A DNA stretch of 64,000 nt from positions 186,001-250,000 of the forward strand of contig NZ_CAKLPX010000002.1 of assembly GCF_923077115.1 (NCBI RefSeq), in the 5' to 3' direction. The notes under the pieces were generated by a model, which did no database searches, had not been told where the DNA came from, and worked only from the letters and a program-made list of their open reading frames with translations. The DNA comes from Sinobacterium norvegicum. GTDB lineage: Bacteria; Pseudomonadota; Gammaproteobacteria; Pseudomonadales; Sinobacteriaceae. Of this stretch, positions 40,486 to 49,632 are shown piece after piece; within the stretch, counting starts at the first letter, position 1; every line of letters starts with the position of its first letter. The translations under genes were made by a program, and so were the position numbers.

Positions 40486-42061
40486 GACGGTGAAGACAGC
40501 GGCCATCATCGAGCCGGTCATCGATGTTTTTGGCGCCGAGCACCGGCCCAAATTAGTGTTGATTCCCGGTTGGGCAAGCCTAAAGCAATCATTGCAGGGC
40601 TTGGCCGAGCAGCTGTCGCAGCATTACTGCGTTTACCTTTTCGATCTGCCGGGCTACGGCAGCAACCGACACTGGCATAACGATTATCAGGACCAACAGC
40701 AGTTGGCGGAGCAGCTATTGGCACAGCTGCCCGATCAGGCGGTGTATATCGGTTGGTCGCTGGGGGGCAATATCGCCCTGTCACTGGCCGAACACAGCCC
40801 CGAGCGTGTGTTGGCGGTGGCCACTGTTGCCACCAATCTGCGCTTTGTTGCCAGCGACGACTACCCGGCGGCGATGGCGGCAGACACCTATCAACAATTC
40901 AGCCAGTCGTTGCAGGCTAACCCTGCGTCCACGCTGACGTTGTTTCAGTCGCTGCAGCTAAAGGGATCGCCGAACGAGCGGCAGTGGCGCAGGGCTGACC
41001 GCGGGCATACTCAGCCGCCGGCGGATCAACAGACGCTGCAAAACAGCCTGGCCATGCTGGGTCGAGTCGATCAGCGCCACTGTTATCAGCAATTATTAAT
41101 GCCGAAGCTGTCGATATTTGCCGATGCCGATAACCTGGTGCCGGCGGCGGCTGCCGAGCGACTTACAGACAGTGTGGTGCTGCCAGGCTGTCATCAACTA
41201 TTCCGCGACAGTGACGAGGTGCTGTGTCAGCAGTTGGAGCGTTTTATCCAATCGCTGGCCTGTTGCCGCAGCAAGCAATTAATGGCGCAATCGTTTAGTC
41301 GCGCCGCCGATAGCTATGATGCCTCGGCGCAGTTACAGCGAGATATCGCCGATCATTTATTTTCCGCCATCGATGGAGGCTTGAGTCTGGGTGCAGAGGC
41401 TGTCGTCGTCGACCTAGGCTGCGGCACGGGCTATATCAGCCAGCGGCTATCGACTACTTATCCACAGGCGCGATTTATCGGTGTCGACATCGCCGAGGGG
41501 ATGCTCGATTATGCCCGTCAGCACAGCGGTGTTGGCGAGGCGGGGCAATGGTTGGCCGCCGATGCCGAGGCGCTGCCCTTTGCCGATAACAGTGTCGATG
41601 TGATGTATTCCAGTCTGGCGATTCAGTGGTGCCAGCATTTGCCGAGGCTGTTCAGCGAGATTCGTCGGGTGTTAAAGCCCGGTGGTCGCTGTTATTTTTC
41701 GACGCTGCTCGACGGCACGCTGACGGAATTAAAACAGGCCTGGGCGGCGGTGGATGATTATGTTCACGTCAATCAATTCGATAGTAACCAGCACTGGCTC
41801 GACTGTGTCGAGCAGGCGGAGCTGTCTGCGACACACTGGCAGCAGCAGACGATTACGCTGCAGTACCAGCAGCTGAAACAGCTCACCGGCGAGCTGAAGG
41901 CGATTGGCGCCCACAATGTAAACAGCGGCAGGCCTGATGGCTTGACGGGGCGTCAACGGGTCAAAGCGCTGCGAGCCCGCTACGAGTGTTTCCGCAATCA
42001 GCAAGGCTTGCTGCCGGCGACTTATCGGGTGTTATACGCCGAGTTATTAAACCGTCATTAA
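40478..42061 (+). CDS. bioHC: Bifunctional BioH-BioC fusion (pimeloyl-ACP methyl ester esterase and malonyl-ACP methyltransferase)
   Basis: The 527-residue product joins two biotin enzymes in one chain. Residues about 15-258 form an alpha/beta hydrolase like BioH, with the nucleophile elbow GWSLGG (Ser94), the acid in DADNLVP (Asp218) and the histidine in PGCHQLF (His239). Residues about 265-527 form a SAM methyltransferase like BioC, with VDLGCGTG at 311-318 and [18 protein letters not shown]. BioC starts the pimeloyl chain by methylating malonyl-ACP; BioH removes the methyl group at the end. I chose the ATG at 40478. Such BioHC fusions are known in the Saccharophagus group. Confidence 0.95.
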   Translation: MHETVKTAAIIEPVIDVFGAEHRPKLVLIPGWASLKQSLQGLAEQLSQHYCVYLFDLPGYGSNRHWHNDYQDQQQLAEQLLAQLPDQAVYIGWSLGGNIALSLAEHSPERVLAVATVATNLRFVASDDYPAAMAADTYQQFSQSLQANPASTLTLFQSLQLKGSPNERQWRRADRGHTQPPADQQTLQNSLAMLGRVDQRHCYQQLLMPKLSIFADADNLVPAAAAERLTDSVVLPGCHQLFRDSDEVLCQQLERFIQSLACCRSKQLMAQSFSRAADSYDASAQLQRDIADHLFSAIDGGLSLGAEAVVVDLGCGTGYISQRLSTTYPQARFIGVDIAEGMLDYARQHSGVGEAGQWLAADAEALPFADNSVDVMYSSLAIQWCQHLPRLFSEIRRVLKPGGRCYFSTLLDGTLTELKQAWAAVDDYVHVNQFDSNQHWLDCVEQAELSATHWQQQTITLQYQQLKQLTGELKAIGAHNVNSGRPDGLTGRQRVKALRARYECFRNQQGLLPATYRVLYAELLNRH

Positions 42062-42074
42062 CAGAGAAACAGTG

Positions 42075-42749
42075 ATGAGTAAGTATTTTGTAACCGGCAC
42101 CGATACCGATGCCGGTAAAACAGTGGTCAGTGCCGGCTTGTTGGCCGCCGCTAATAAGGCGGGTAAGCGCAGCATTGGTTTGAAGCCGATAGCGGCGGGT
42201 TGCCAACAGACAGACGAAGGTTTACGCAATGATGACGCGCAGATCTTGCAGGCGGCGGCCAGTGTCGAACTCGACTACGACGTGGTCAACCCGATTGCGT
42301 TAGAGCCTGCCATTGCGCCCCATATTGTGCTGATGCAGCAGAATCGTCGGGTGACCAACAGTCAGTTAGCCGGTTATATCCGCGGTGCTTTTTTTACCCC
42401 CAATGACTTTGCCATCGTCGAGGGTGCTGGCGGCTGGCGGGTGCCGCTCAATCGGACAGAAACCCTGGCAGGACTGGCGAAAGAGCTGGATGTTGAGGTG
42501 ATTCTGGTGGTCGGCGTTAAATTAGGCTGTATTAACCACGCACTGTTGACCGCCGAGGCGATTGCCAGTGACGGCATTAAGATTGCTGGCTGGGTGGCCA
42601 ATATCATCGAGCCCAGTACCGCTAATATCGACGAAAACCTGATGACGTTGCGGGCATTGATAGCTGCCCCTTGTCTTGGTGTGGTGCCGTTTTTAGAGGA
42701 TTGCAGCCCGACCGCCGTGGCGGAATACTTGACCCTGCCACCGGCTTAA
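42075..42749 (+). CDS. bioD: Dethiobiotin synthetase
   Basis: The 224-residue enzyme makes dethiobiotin from 7,8-diaminopelargonate, CO2 and ATP. The P-loop GTDTDAGKTVV lies at about residues 7-17, GLKPIAAGCQ at about 36-45 and VEGAGGWRVPLN at about 115-126. It ends the bio operon 13 bases after bioHC. An alternative GTG start at 42072 adds one residue. bioA, needed between bioF and bioD, is not in the window. Confidence 0.97.
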   Translation: MSKYFVTGTDTDAGKTVVSAGLLAAANKAGKRSIGLKPIAAGCQQTDEGLRNDDAQILQAAASVELDYDVVNPIALEPAIAPHIVLMQQNRRVTNSQLAGYIRGAFFTPNDFAIVEGAGGWRVPLNRTETLAGLAKELDVEVILVVGVKLGCINHALLTAEAIASDGIKIAGWVANIIEPSTANIDENLMTLRALIAAPCLGVVPFLEDCSPTAVAEYLTLPPA

Positions 42750-42827
42750 TCGTGTGGTATTGGCATGACGTAAAGGGTGTCGCTTTGCTATGGTTTAATA
42801 AACGAAATAACGACAAGAGTGGATTGA

Positions 42828-43841
42828 ATGTCTAGCCAGACCAAGGTGTTAATGATTTATACCGGTGGCACCATCGGAATGAAAAAGACCGATAAGGGCT
42901 ATGCTCCGGCCTCGGGGTATCTGCAGCAGCTGATGGCAGGGCAGCCGGCGCTGCAGGGCGAGGGGCTGCCGGCCGTCGATATCATTGAGCTGGCGCCGCT
43001 GCTCGACAGCTCCAATATGACCCCCAGTGACTGGCTAAAAATTGCCGACAGTGTGTTTCAGCACCGTGATCAATACGATGGCTTTGTCATTGTTCATGGC
43101 ACCGATACCATGACGTATAGCAGTTCGGCGCTCTCCTTTATGCTGCGCGGCTTAAACAAACCGGTGATATTTACAGGCTCGCAGATTCCGATGCAAGAGC
43201 AGCGTAACGATGCCGTCGACAATGTCCTCACGACGTTGATGCTCATCGAGCAATACCGGGCTGAACTCAGCGGCGTATCGCTGTGTTTTGGCGGCGTGTT
43301 GCTGCAGGGTAACCGTGCCACTAAAGTCAGCGCCACCACCTATCAGGGGTTTGCCAGCCCCGCTGTGGCGCCATTGGCCATTGCCGGTATTGAGCTGCGG
43401 TTAAAAAGCCATCAGGCTGTTAGTACAGCGGCGCTGGCCGAATTGCCAGCAAAGGCTGCGGATGTGGGCGTGTTCAAACTCTATCCGGGGCTGAAACCGG
43501 CAGTATTGCGGGCGATATTGGCGCCGCCGCTGCAGGGTTTGGTCTTGGAGTGCTACGGTGCCGGCAATGGCCCCGACGGCAATGCGGCATTAATGGCAGA
43601 ATTAAAAGCAGCCAGCGACCGAGGCGTGGTGATCGTGGCGGTGACGCAGCCGCCAGAGGGCAGCGTTAATCTGTCGCTATACGCGGCGGGGGTGGCGCTG
43701 GCCGATGTTGGTGTTGTCTCGGGTTTCGATATGACTACCGAGGCGGCATTCACCAAGCTATTTTACCTGCTGTCGAGCGAGACTTGTCGCGACGATGTGC
43801 TGGAAAAATTGGTCATCGACCTCGCCGGTGAGTTAAGCTAA
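42828..43841 (+). CDS. ansA: Type I asparaginase
   Basis: The 337-residue cytoplasmic enzyme hydrolyses asparagine. The first active-site block YTGGTIGMKKT (about residues 11-21) and the second HGTDTMTYSSSALSFML (about 89-105) are both intact. VLECYGAGNGP and AVTQPPEGSVNL match the C-terminal half of the cytoplasmic AnsA type. No signal peptide is present, which argues against the periplasmic type II enzyme. Confidence 0.95.
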   Translation: MSSQTKVLMIYTGGTIGMKKTDKGYAPASGYLQQLMAGQPALQGEGLPAVDIIELAPLLDSSNMTPSDWLKIADSVFQHRDQYDGFVIVHGTDTMTYSSSALSFMLRGLNKPVIFTGSQIPMQEQRNDAVDNVLTTLMLIEQYRAELSGVSLCFGGVLLQGNRATKVSATTYQGFASPAVAPLAIAGIELRLKSHQAVSTAALAELPAKAADVGVFKLYPGLKPAVLRAILAPPLQGLVLECYGAGNGPDGNAALMAELKAASDRGVVIVAVTQPPEGSVNLSLYAAGVALADVGVVSGFDMTTEAAFTKLFYLLSSETCRDDVLEKLVIDLAGELS

Positions 43842-43868
43842 TAAAAAATAATAGTAAGGATTGTCACT

Positions 43869-44132
43869 GTGATTGTTGGAAAATTACTACTCTTGGCCCT
43901 GTGGGCGACACTGGGCTTGAACTGGATTGCGCTACAGCTATCTCCTGAATTTGCATACATCACTCTGCACTATATTGGCTTGGTGCTGATAGCGGCACAT
44001 ATTTTCGAGTTTTTCTATTTCTTCCCCAAGATATGGGCAACAGATAAGCCATTGAAAAACGGCGTAATGGTGCTCATATTCGGCGTGTTACAGGTAATGG
44101 GTCTAAAGCAGAAGTCGTCTGCGGGGCAGTAA
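43869..44132 (+). CDS. DUF1145-type small membrane protein (YhhL-like)
   Basis: The 87-residue product has two or three membrane helices (about residues 3-20, 28-50 and 64-80), LGLNWIALQLSPEF and HIFEFFYFFPKIWATDKPLKNGVMVLIFGVLQVMGLKQK. This arrangement and the LFGVxEL-like end resemble DUF1145/YhhL. The start is a GTG with AAGGA eight bases before it. Function unknown. Confidence 0.75.
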   Translation: MIVGKLLLLALWATLGLNWIALQLSPEFAYITLHYIGLVLIAAHIFEFFYFFPKIWATDKPLKNGVMVLIFGVLQVMGLKQKSSAGQ

Positions 44133-44380
44133 TTCAGCGCTCAAACTGTTGGTTTTATCAGGCAGGGATGCCGTAAGGTGTTGTAAGTCACTGTATTAAA
44201 TTAATATTTATCCTATTTCGAACGACCTTACCTAAAAGGTAATTGCGGCTTCTTTCCTTTTTACCTAATGTTAGCACCAACAACACTACATCAAACAGCG
44301 CTGCTATTTGTTTAAATTGCAGCAGCGAAAAAGATTGTCAGCTACATTCTGCCGACAACAAAATCTGAGGATGACCAACA
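44133..44380. promoter_or_regulatory. Promoter region of the acyl-CoA dehydrogenase gene
   Basis: This 248-base gap contains a palindrome (described separately) and a further TTACCT half-site at 44261-44266. The rest is AT-rich and unremarkable. Confidence 0.45.
44228..44242. promoter_or_regulatory. Candidate operator palindrome TTACCT-AAA-AGGTAA
   Basis: A perfect 6-bp inverted repeat with a 3-base centre lies about 140 bases before the acyl-CoA dehydrogenase start, and a lone TTACCT follows 27 bases later. Size and position suit a TetR- or similar regulator. The regulator is unknown. Confidence 0.45.
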
Positions 44381-46183
44381 ATGCCAGACTATAAAGCTCC
44401 CTTAAAAGAGATCAACTTCGTACTGAATGAAGTACTCGACGTTAATGCGCATTATGAATCACTGGAAGGTGCAGAAGACTTAACACCTGATCTGTTAAGC
44501 GCCATCATCGAAGGTGGTGCACAGTTTGCGGAAGGTGTTGCTGCTCCTTGTAACCGTGACGGCGATGAGATTGGCTGTACTTGGTCTCCCGAGGGTGTGA
44601 CCACACCGCCTGGCTACAAAGAAGCTTATCAGCAGTTTGTTGAGGGCGGCTGGCCATCATTGTCAGGTGATCCAGAGTTCGGTGGCCAGGGTCTTCCTAG
44701 CTCGATTGCTGTTTTCATCAACGAAATGACCGGTTCTGCTAACTGGGCCTGGTCAATGTATCCTGGCCTAAGCCACGGCGCTGTTGCCACCGTCGATGAG
44801 CATGGTAGCCCAGCACAGAAAGCGGCTTACCTGCCAAAACTACTTGAAGGTACCTGGACTGGTACCATGTGTCTGACTGAACCACACTGCGGTTCTGACC
44901 TAGGCATGCTACGTACCAAGGCTGTTAAAAACGCCGATGGCACCTATGCCATCACCGGTACTAAGATCTTTATCTCCAGTGGTGAGCACGATATGGCCGA
45001 GAACATCGTCCATATGGTTATCGCCCGTGTAGAAGGCGCTCCAGAGGGTACCAAGGGTATCTCTCTCTTCATCGTGCCAAAGGTTAATGTCGATGCCGAA
45101 GGCAACTTGCTCGATCGTAACGGCGTCAGCTGTGGCTCTATCGAACACAAGATGGGTATTCACGGTAACTCTACCTGCGTGATGAACTTCGACAGCGCCA
45201 AGGGCGTGTTGGTTGGCGAAGGCGCGGAAAACATCGGTCTGCGTCAGATGTTCACCTTTATGAACGCTGCTCGTTTGGGTACTGCAACTCAGGGCTTGTC
45301 ACACGGTGAAGCGGCTTTCCAGGGTGGCTTGGCTTACGCCAAAGAACGTCTACAGATGCGTTCATTAACCGGCCCTAAAAATCCGGACGGCCCAGCCGAT
45401 CCAATCATTGTTCATCCCGATGTTCGTCGCATGCTGTTGACCCAGAAGTCTTTGGTTGAAGCCTCTCGCGTATTGGTTTACTGGTGTGCCACGTTGGTTG
45501 ATAAGACCGAGCTTGGCAAGACAGAAGAAGAGCGCAAAGAAGCCGATGGTATGTTGGCCTTCCTAACGCCTATCGCCAAGGCATTTATCACGGAGACCGG
45601 CTTCGAAAACGCCAACATCGGTGTTCAGCTACTCGGTGGCCACGGCTTTATCCGTGAGCACGGCATGGAGCAAATCGTTCGTGATGCACGCATCTCGATG
45701 TTGTATGAAGGTACTACCGGCATTCAGGCCCTCGACCTCATCGGTCGTAAGGTCTTGGGTACAGGCGGCACAGCACTGATGAACTTCACCAAGGTTGTTC
45801 ATGAGTTCGCCAAGGCCAACGATACCGAAGCAATGGCTCCTTACCTGACACCGTTGAAGGCAATCAATAAGCAGTGGGGCGAGTTGACCATGCAGATTGG
45901 TGCTGCTGCCGGTGAAAACCCAGATGAAGCAGGTTCTGCCTCTGTCGACTATCTGATGTACTCAGGCTATGCCGTATTTGCCTATATTTGGGCCAAGATG
46001 GCTAAGGTTGCTCAGGATAAGCTAGAAGCCGGTGAAGGCGATGCCGCATATTATGAGGCTAAGCTAAAGACAGCCAACTTCTACTTTAGCCGCATTCTGC
46101 CACGTACCGAATCATTGGCAACCACCATGGTTTCAGGTGCAGATGTATTAATGGCAATGGACGAGGAAGAATTTTACTTCTAA
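44381..46183 (+). CDS. Acyl-CoA dehydrogenase, long DmdC-like type
   Basis: The 600-residue product is an FAD enzyme of the acyl-CoA dehydrogenase superfamily with an extra C-terminal domain. Evidence is TMCLTEPHCGSDLG near residue 167, GTKIFISSGEHD, the catalytic glutamate Glu443 in SMLYEGTTGIQALDLIGRK and QLLGGHGFIREHGMEQIVRDARI. The long form with an acyl-CoA dehydrogenase C-terminal domain (about 480-600) includes DmdC, which acts on 3-methylmercaptopropionyl-CoA from DMSP, and also enzymes for other acyl-CoAs. No other dmd gene is near, so the substrate is open. The gene has its own upstream palindrome. Confidence 0.93.
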   Translation: MPDYKAPLKEINFVLNEVLDVNAHYESLEGAEDLTPDLLSAIIEGGAQFAEGVAAPCNRDGDEIGCTWSPEGVTTPPGYKEAYQQFVEGGWPSLSGDPEFGGQGLPSSIAVFINEMTGSANWAWSMYPGLSHGAVATVDEHGSPAQKAAYLPKLLEGTWTGTMCLTEPHCGSDLGMLRTKAVKNADGTYAITGTKIFISSGEHDMAENIVHMVIARVEGAPEGTKGISLFIVPKVNVDAEGNLLDRNGVSCGSIEHKMGIHGNSTCVMNFDSAKGVLVGEGAENIGLRQMFTFMNAARLGTATQGLSHGEAAFQGGLAYAKERLQMRSLTGPKNPDGPADPIIVHPDVRRMLLTQKSLVEASRVLVYWCATLVDKTELGKTEEERKEADGMLAFLTPIAKAFITETGFENANIGVQLLGGHGFIREHGMEQIVRDARISMLYEGTTGIQALDLIGRKVLGTGGTALMNFTKVVHEFAKANDTEAMAPYLTPLKAINKQWGELTMQIGAAAGENPDEAGSASVDYLMYSGYAVFAYIWAKMAKVAQDKLEAGEGDAAYYEAKLKTANFYFSRILPRTESLATTMVSGADVLMAMDEEEFYF

Positions 46184-46228
46184 ACCCCAGGTCATAATCC
46201 CGCTGCCTAGCAGCGGGTTTGCTTGCTA

Positions 46229-46269
46229 AGCGGCAGTTCCTCACTCTTTCGGACTGTCGCTTTTTTATT
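46229..46269 (+). terminator. Terminator after the acyl-CoA dehydrogenase gene
   Basis: A stem of GCGGCAGT and ACTGTCGC with a 15-base loop is followed by TTTTTT. A preceding shorter hairpin (CCGCTGC / GCAGCGG, near 46200-46216) has no T run. Confidence 0.75.
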
Positions 46270-46323
46270 GCCGTAAAAAAGTAATCAGGCTAGGATGAAT
46301 AAAAACAACAAAGCGTGAGTTCG

Positions 46324-46506
46324 ATGGAAGAGAATAAGTTAAACGAGGAAGATCAACAGCGGGTCGATGAGTATTGTCGCTCGGGTTTTAATAAAACAGA
46401 AAGGCCACCCTTTAAACCGATGCGTTTACTGCTGGGCTTATTGGCGATTGTTGGTTTATTAAGTGTTTGCAGTATTTTTTTGGCACGAATGAACGGTATT
46501 TATTAG
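46324..46506 (+). CDS. DUF3094-type small membrane protein
   Basis: The 60-residue product starts with a charged segment (LNEEDQQRVDEYCRSGFNKTERPPFKP) and ends with one hydrophobic helix (about residues 35-55). This LxxEDQQRVDEY...G.N..ER.PF.P pattern matches DUF3094 of gammaproteobacteria, which is of unknown function. The start could also be the GTG at 46315. It may be expressed with its divergent or convergent neighbours; no promoter is placed. Confidence 0.75.
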   Translation: MEENKLNEEDQQRVDEYCRSGFNKTERPPFKPMRLLLGLLAIVGLLSVCSIFLARMNGIY

Positions 46507-46510
46507 GCGA

Positions 46511-46879
46511 TTAAAACTGCCATTTCATTTCTATTTCGAGGCCTTCTTCATGGGCTTCAATCTCGACATCATCGGGCGTACTAGAACGCCACTTCTCACC
46601 GTTATAGGGTAGATTCTTCAGCTTATAAAACAGCGGCATCAAGTCGATGGCGGCCGGCTCTTGTTGCTCAATACGTTGGTCGCGATGCTGATCGAATAGT
46701 AGGTAATTGAAGGTGTCGGCAATGTTAAAACGGGATTTGCTCGACTCAACCTGCGGCGCTGGAAAGGCCTGTTCGGCAAAACTGCCACCACTGAAAATCA
46801 GCGTCACAATAGCGCAACACATAGCGTAGTGCCGTGCCTTATATCGCCAATAACGTTGAGCTGGAACAGTGATGAACAT
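46511..46879 (-). CDS. Exported protein of unknown function
   Basis: The 122-residue product has a hydrophobic N-terminal helix (about residues 17-32) ending at SGGSFAEQ, likely a signal peptide. The mature part is acidic at its end (HEEGLEIEMKWQF) and has no recognised motif. The start codon is an ATG at 46879 with a weak ribosome binding site. It converges on the DUF3094 gene with a four-base gap. Confidence 0.65.
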   Translation of the reverse strand: MFITVPAQRYWRYKARHYAMCCAIVTLIFSGGSFAEQAFPAPQVESSKSRFNIADTFNYLLFDQHRDQRIEQQEPAAIDLMPLFYKLKNLPYNGEKWRSSTPDDVEIEAHEEGLEIEMKWQF

Positions 46880-47048
46880 GGGAAGACATCTGCCTGATTA
46901 TTATTCTAACGACTTTATGATGGCTGATTGTAAGGGAAAATATCGTCGAGTAAATATACGCTTTCGGAATCTGTGCATTGTTTAACATATAATCAACTTT
47001 TTCGGCGCGCAGTGAATTAGGCAGGGCGCAATCTACTGAGATTTAATA

Positions 47049-47804
47049 ATGATTAATGAGCCAATTTTCTACTTGTATGCAATCCCTGCTGTGCTGATTT
47101 TTGGCATGGCCAAGGGTGGCTTTGGCGGCGGTATTTCAGTGATATCTGTACCGCTATTGGCCATGGTGTCGGACCCCGTTACGGCTGCAGCTATTATGTT
47201 GCCTTTGTTGGTGGCAATGGACCTGGTGGCGCTGTGGAGCTTTCGCGGGCAATACAGCAAACAGCAGCTGGCGATACTCCTGCCGGGAGCGGTGTTGGGG
47301 GTGATTATTGGCAGCTTTGGTTTTCGCTATTTATCAGAGGATGCCATTCGGCTGTTGATCGGCGTTATATCGTTGGCATTCTGCGCCAATTATTACCTGG
47401 CCAGGCCCCGTGTAGAGGCTGGTTCAACCAGCAGGGCTAAGGGTGGCTTTTGGGGCTTGGTCGCCGGTTTTACCAGCTTTGGTATTCATGCCGGTGCGCC
47501 CCCGGTGAATATATATTTACTGCCGCTCAAGCTGGATAAAAAAGTGTTAATGGGGACGATGGCTGTATTTTTTGCCGTTATCAATATCGTCAAACTGATC
47601 CCCTATGCCTGGCTGGGTCAGCTCAATAGCGCCAATCTTTGGACCTCACTGATATTGCTGCCACTGGCGCCGATAGGTGTCCGCCTCGGCTACTATCTAC
47701 TGCACCGGGTTGATGAGGTCTGGGTATACCGGCTGTGTTATTTCTTTTTGATGGTGGCCGGTGGCCGTCTACTGTATCAGGGAGTCGTTGGCCTGATAGG
47801 CTGA
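47049..47804 (+). CDS. TauE/SafE family membrane permease
   Basis: The 251-residue product has about eight membrane helices and the family pattern GMAKGGFGGGISVISVPLLAMV at residues 19-40 and GFTSFGIHAGAPPVNIYLLP in the second half. Members export or import sulfonates, sulfite or other organic anions, often without a known substrate. No linked taurine or sulfur gene is nearby, so the substrate is unknown. Confidence 0.88.
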   Translation: MINEPIFYLYAIPAVLIFGMAKGGFGGGISVISVPLLAMVSDPVTAAAIMLPLLVAMDLVALWSFRGQYSKQQLAILLPGAVLGVIIGSFGFRYLSEDAIRLLIGVISLAFCANYYLARPRVEAGSTSRAKGGFWGLVAGFTSFGIHAGAPPVNIYLLPLKLDKKVLMGTMAVFFAVINIVKLIPYAWLGQLNSANLWTSLILLPLAPIGVRLGYYLLHRVDEVWVYRLCYFFLMVAGGRLLYQGVVGLIG

Positions 47805-47912
47805 AGAAAAAGCAAAAGTGTAAATTTTTTCTACTTAAGTTGAGCTGTGGCGCAAATTTTATAACAATCGACTCAGACAGTAAAAATAACAACAAAAAAT
47901 AGGGTGTTTATC

Positions 47913-48992
47913 GTGACTAGCCAAGCAAATATTGACGGACCAAAACAGTTGGGTACAGTACTGGTGACCGGCGGTGCGGGTTTTGTTGGTCAGAATCTTG
48001 CCAATACGTTGTTGAATTTAGGGTGTCAGGTGAGAGTGCTTGATTTAGCTTGCTGCCCGATTGAACATGCTAACCTTGAGAAGATTCAGGGTAATATCTG
48101 TGACCGTGACTTAGTGATCGAGGCCTGTAAAGGTATCGATACGGTGTTTCATACCGCTGCTATTATTGAAATTCGTGCATCGAATAGTGTCTCAGAAAGT
48201 GTCCGGAAATTGTCCTACGATATCAATTTAGGTGGTACTCAAAATATTGTTGCCGGCTGCCTTAAGCACGGTGTTAAACGCTTGGTGTATACCAGCTCAA
48301 ACAGTGTTGTAATCGACGGTCAGCCGATTAGCAGCGGCAACGAAACATTGAGTTATGTGGAACGCTATCGCGACTTATACACCGAGACAAAAACCAAGGC
48401 TGAGCGCTATGTGCTGGCAAATAACGGTAAGGATGGTCTGTATACCTGTGCTATTCGTCCCAGCGGTATCTGGGGGCCCGGTGATCAAACCATGTTTAAA
48501 CGGTTGATAGAGCAGCTGATTAAAGGGGTGTTAAAGTTCAGGGTCGGCGATGGCAGTGCCAGGTTAGATAACTCCTATGTACACAATCTTATTCACGGAA
48601 AACTGTTGGCGGCGTCGCAGTTGAATCACGCGGGTAACTCCCCCGGCGAGGCTTATTTTATTAACGACAATGAGCCGGTCAATATGATGGAGTTTTCTCG
48701 CCCCGTCATCGAGGCGCTGGGCTATCCATACCCTAAGCGCTCAATATCCTACGGCATGGTCAAAGGAGTGCTGACGGTGTGGCAGAAAGCCCATGAATGG
48801 CTGCGGTTGCCTGAGCCTCCACAGCCGCCATTGGCTGTTGAGCGTATCTGTATCGACAACTATTTTAGTATTGAAAAAGCACAACAGCACCTGGGTTATC
48901 AGCCGATATATACAACCGCCGAGGGGATGCAACAGTGTCTGCCTTATTATAAAGCATTGTATCAGGATATGCTGAAGGCAATGGGAAAATAA
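47913..48992 (+). CDS. NAD(P)-dependent epimerase/dehydratase, 3-beta-HSD-like extended SDR
   Basis: The 359-residue product is an extended short-chain dehydrogenase with the dinucleotide loop VTGGAGFVGQNLAN, the HTAAIIEI segment and the catalytic YxxxK in LYTETKTKAERY. GVKRLVYTSSNSVV and RPSGIWGPGDQTMFKR are typical of the 3-beta-hydroxysteroid dehydrogenase/isomerase branch. The substrate (sterol, flavonoid or sugar-linked) is unknown. I chose the GTG at 47913 because AGGGTG lies six bases before it; a GTG at 47904 overlaps that site. The gene ends at a terminator. Confidence 0.87.
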   Translation: MTSQANIDGPKQLGTVLVTGGAGFVGQNLANTLLNLGCQVRVLDLACCPIEHANLEKIQGNICDRDLVIEACKGIDTVFHTAAIIEIRASNSVSESVRKLSYDINLGGTQNIVAGCLKHGVKRLVYTSSNSVVIDGQPISSGNETLSYVERYRDLYTETKTKAERYVLANNGKDGLYTCAIRPSGIWGPGDQTMFKRLIEQLIKGVLKFRVGDGSARLDNSYVHNLIHGKLLAASQLNHAGNSPGEAYFINDNEPVNMMEFSRPVIEALGYPYPKRSISYGMVKGVLTVWQKAHEWLRLPEPPQPPLAVERICIDNYFSIEKAQQHLGYQPIYTTAEGMQQCLPYYKALYQDMLKAMGK

Positions 48993-49018
48993 AAAAAGGG
49001 AAACCCCTTTTTTTATTT
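48989..49018. terminator. Short bidirectional terminator after the SDR gene
   Basis: AAAAAAAGGG, a GAAA tetraloop-like centre and CCCCTTTTTTT form a small but stable hairpin with A and T runs on both sides. It also serves the convergent gene at 49028-49447. Confidence 0.85.
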
Positions 49019-49027
49019 CTTAAATGT

Positions 49028-49447
49028 TCATGCTGCGAAGCTGGTTTGTGCTTTTGTCGCGGGGAAGATGTGGCGCTCTAGCTGACATATTAGCAGTTGT
49101 GTTTCGTTTGACATGGTAGCGGTTTGCTTGCCAATAACGCCGTAGGCAAGTAATTGCTCGTCAATATTGCCATGAATGCTCTCGATGTCTTTTAGCGATT
49201 TTACCCGGTAAAAATCCTGCCCTAAAATATTTTTTATTCTCATGATGATAATCATCGAATCGGATAAGGCGTGATTGGTTTTCATTAGTTCAATATCGTC
49301 AAATTTTGACTTTAACTGTTGTAGTTGTAAATACAGCGCCAAGGTGTCGGCTTGCAGGCGGCGGTTGGCGGCGATCAATAGCTTGTCAACAAGCTTGATT
49401 TTCATGGCGCTGTTGGCATTTTTTAGTATATTTTGTGTTGTTTTCAT
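49028..49447 (-). CDS. Hypothetical cytoplasmic protein
   Basis: The 139-residue product is mostly helical in composition (KIKLVDKLLIAANRRLQADTLALYLQLQQLKSKFDD) and has no signal peptide. It has an AAGGTAGG ribosome binding site five bases before its ATG, which supports real expression. I do not recognise a family. Confidence 0.75.
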   Translation of the reverse strand: MKTTQNILKNANSAMKIKLVDKLLIAANRRLQADTLALYLQLQQLKSKFDDIELMKTNHALSDSMIIIMRIKNILGQDFYRVKSLKDIESIHGNIDEQLLAYGVIGKQTATMSNETQLLICQLERHIFPATKAQTSFAA

Positions 49448-49632
49448 CGTTGCCTACCTTGTTCGAAGAATGAATATATTTGCTGTGAATCTCTTGTCTA
49501 TAAAGATAGTTTGTTAGCAAAATGCCGCTATAGGGACATACCCTTAACAATGACAGTTTTATTCACAGTTTTATTTCGCTTTTTTTTCATCCATACTGTC
49601 GCACCGAAACAAACCATCGATTTGAGTGAAAA

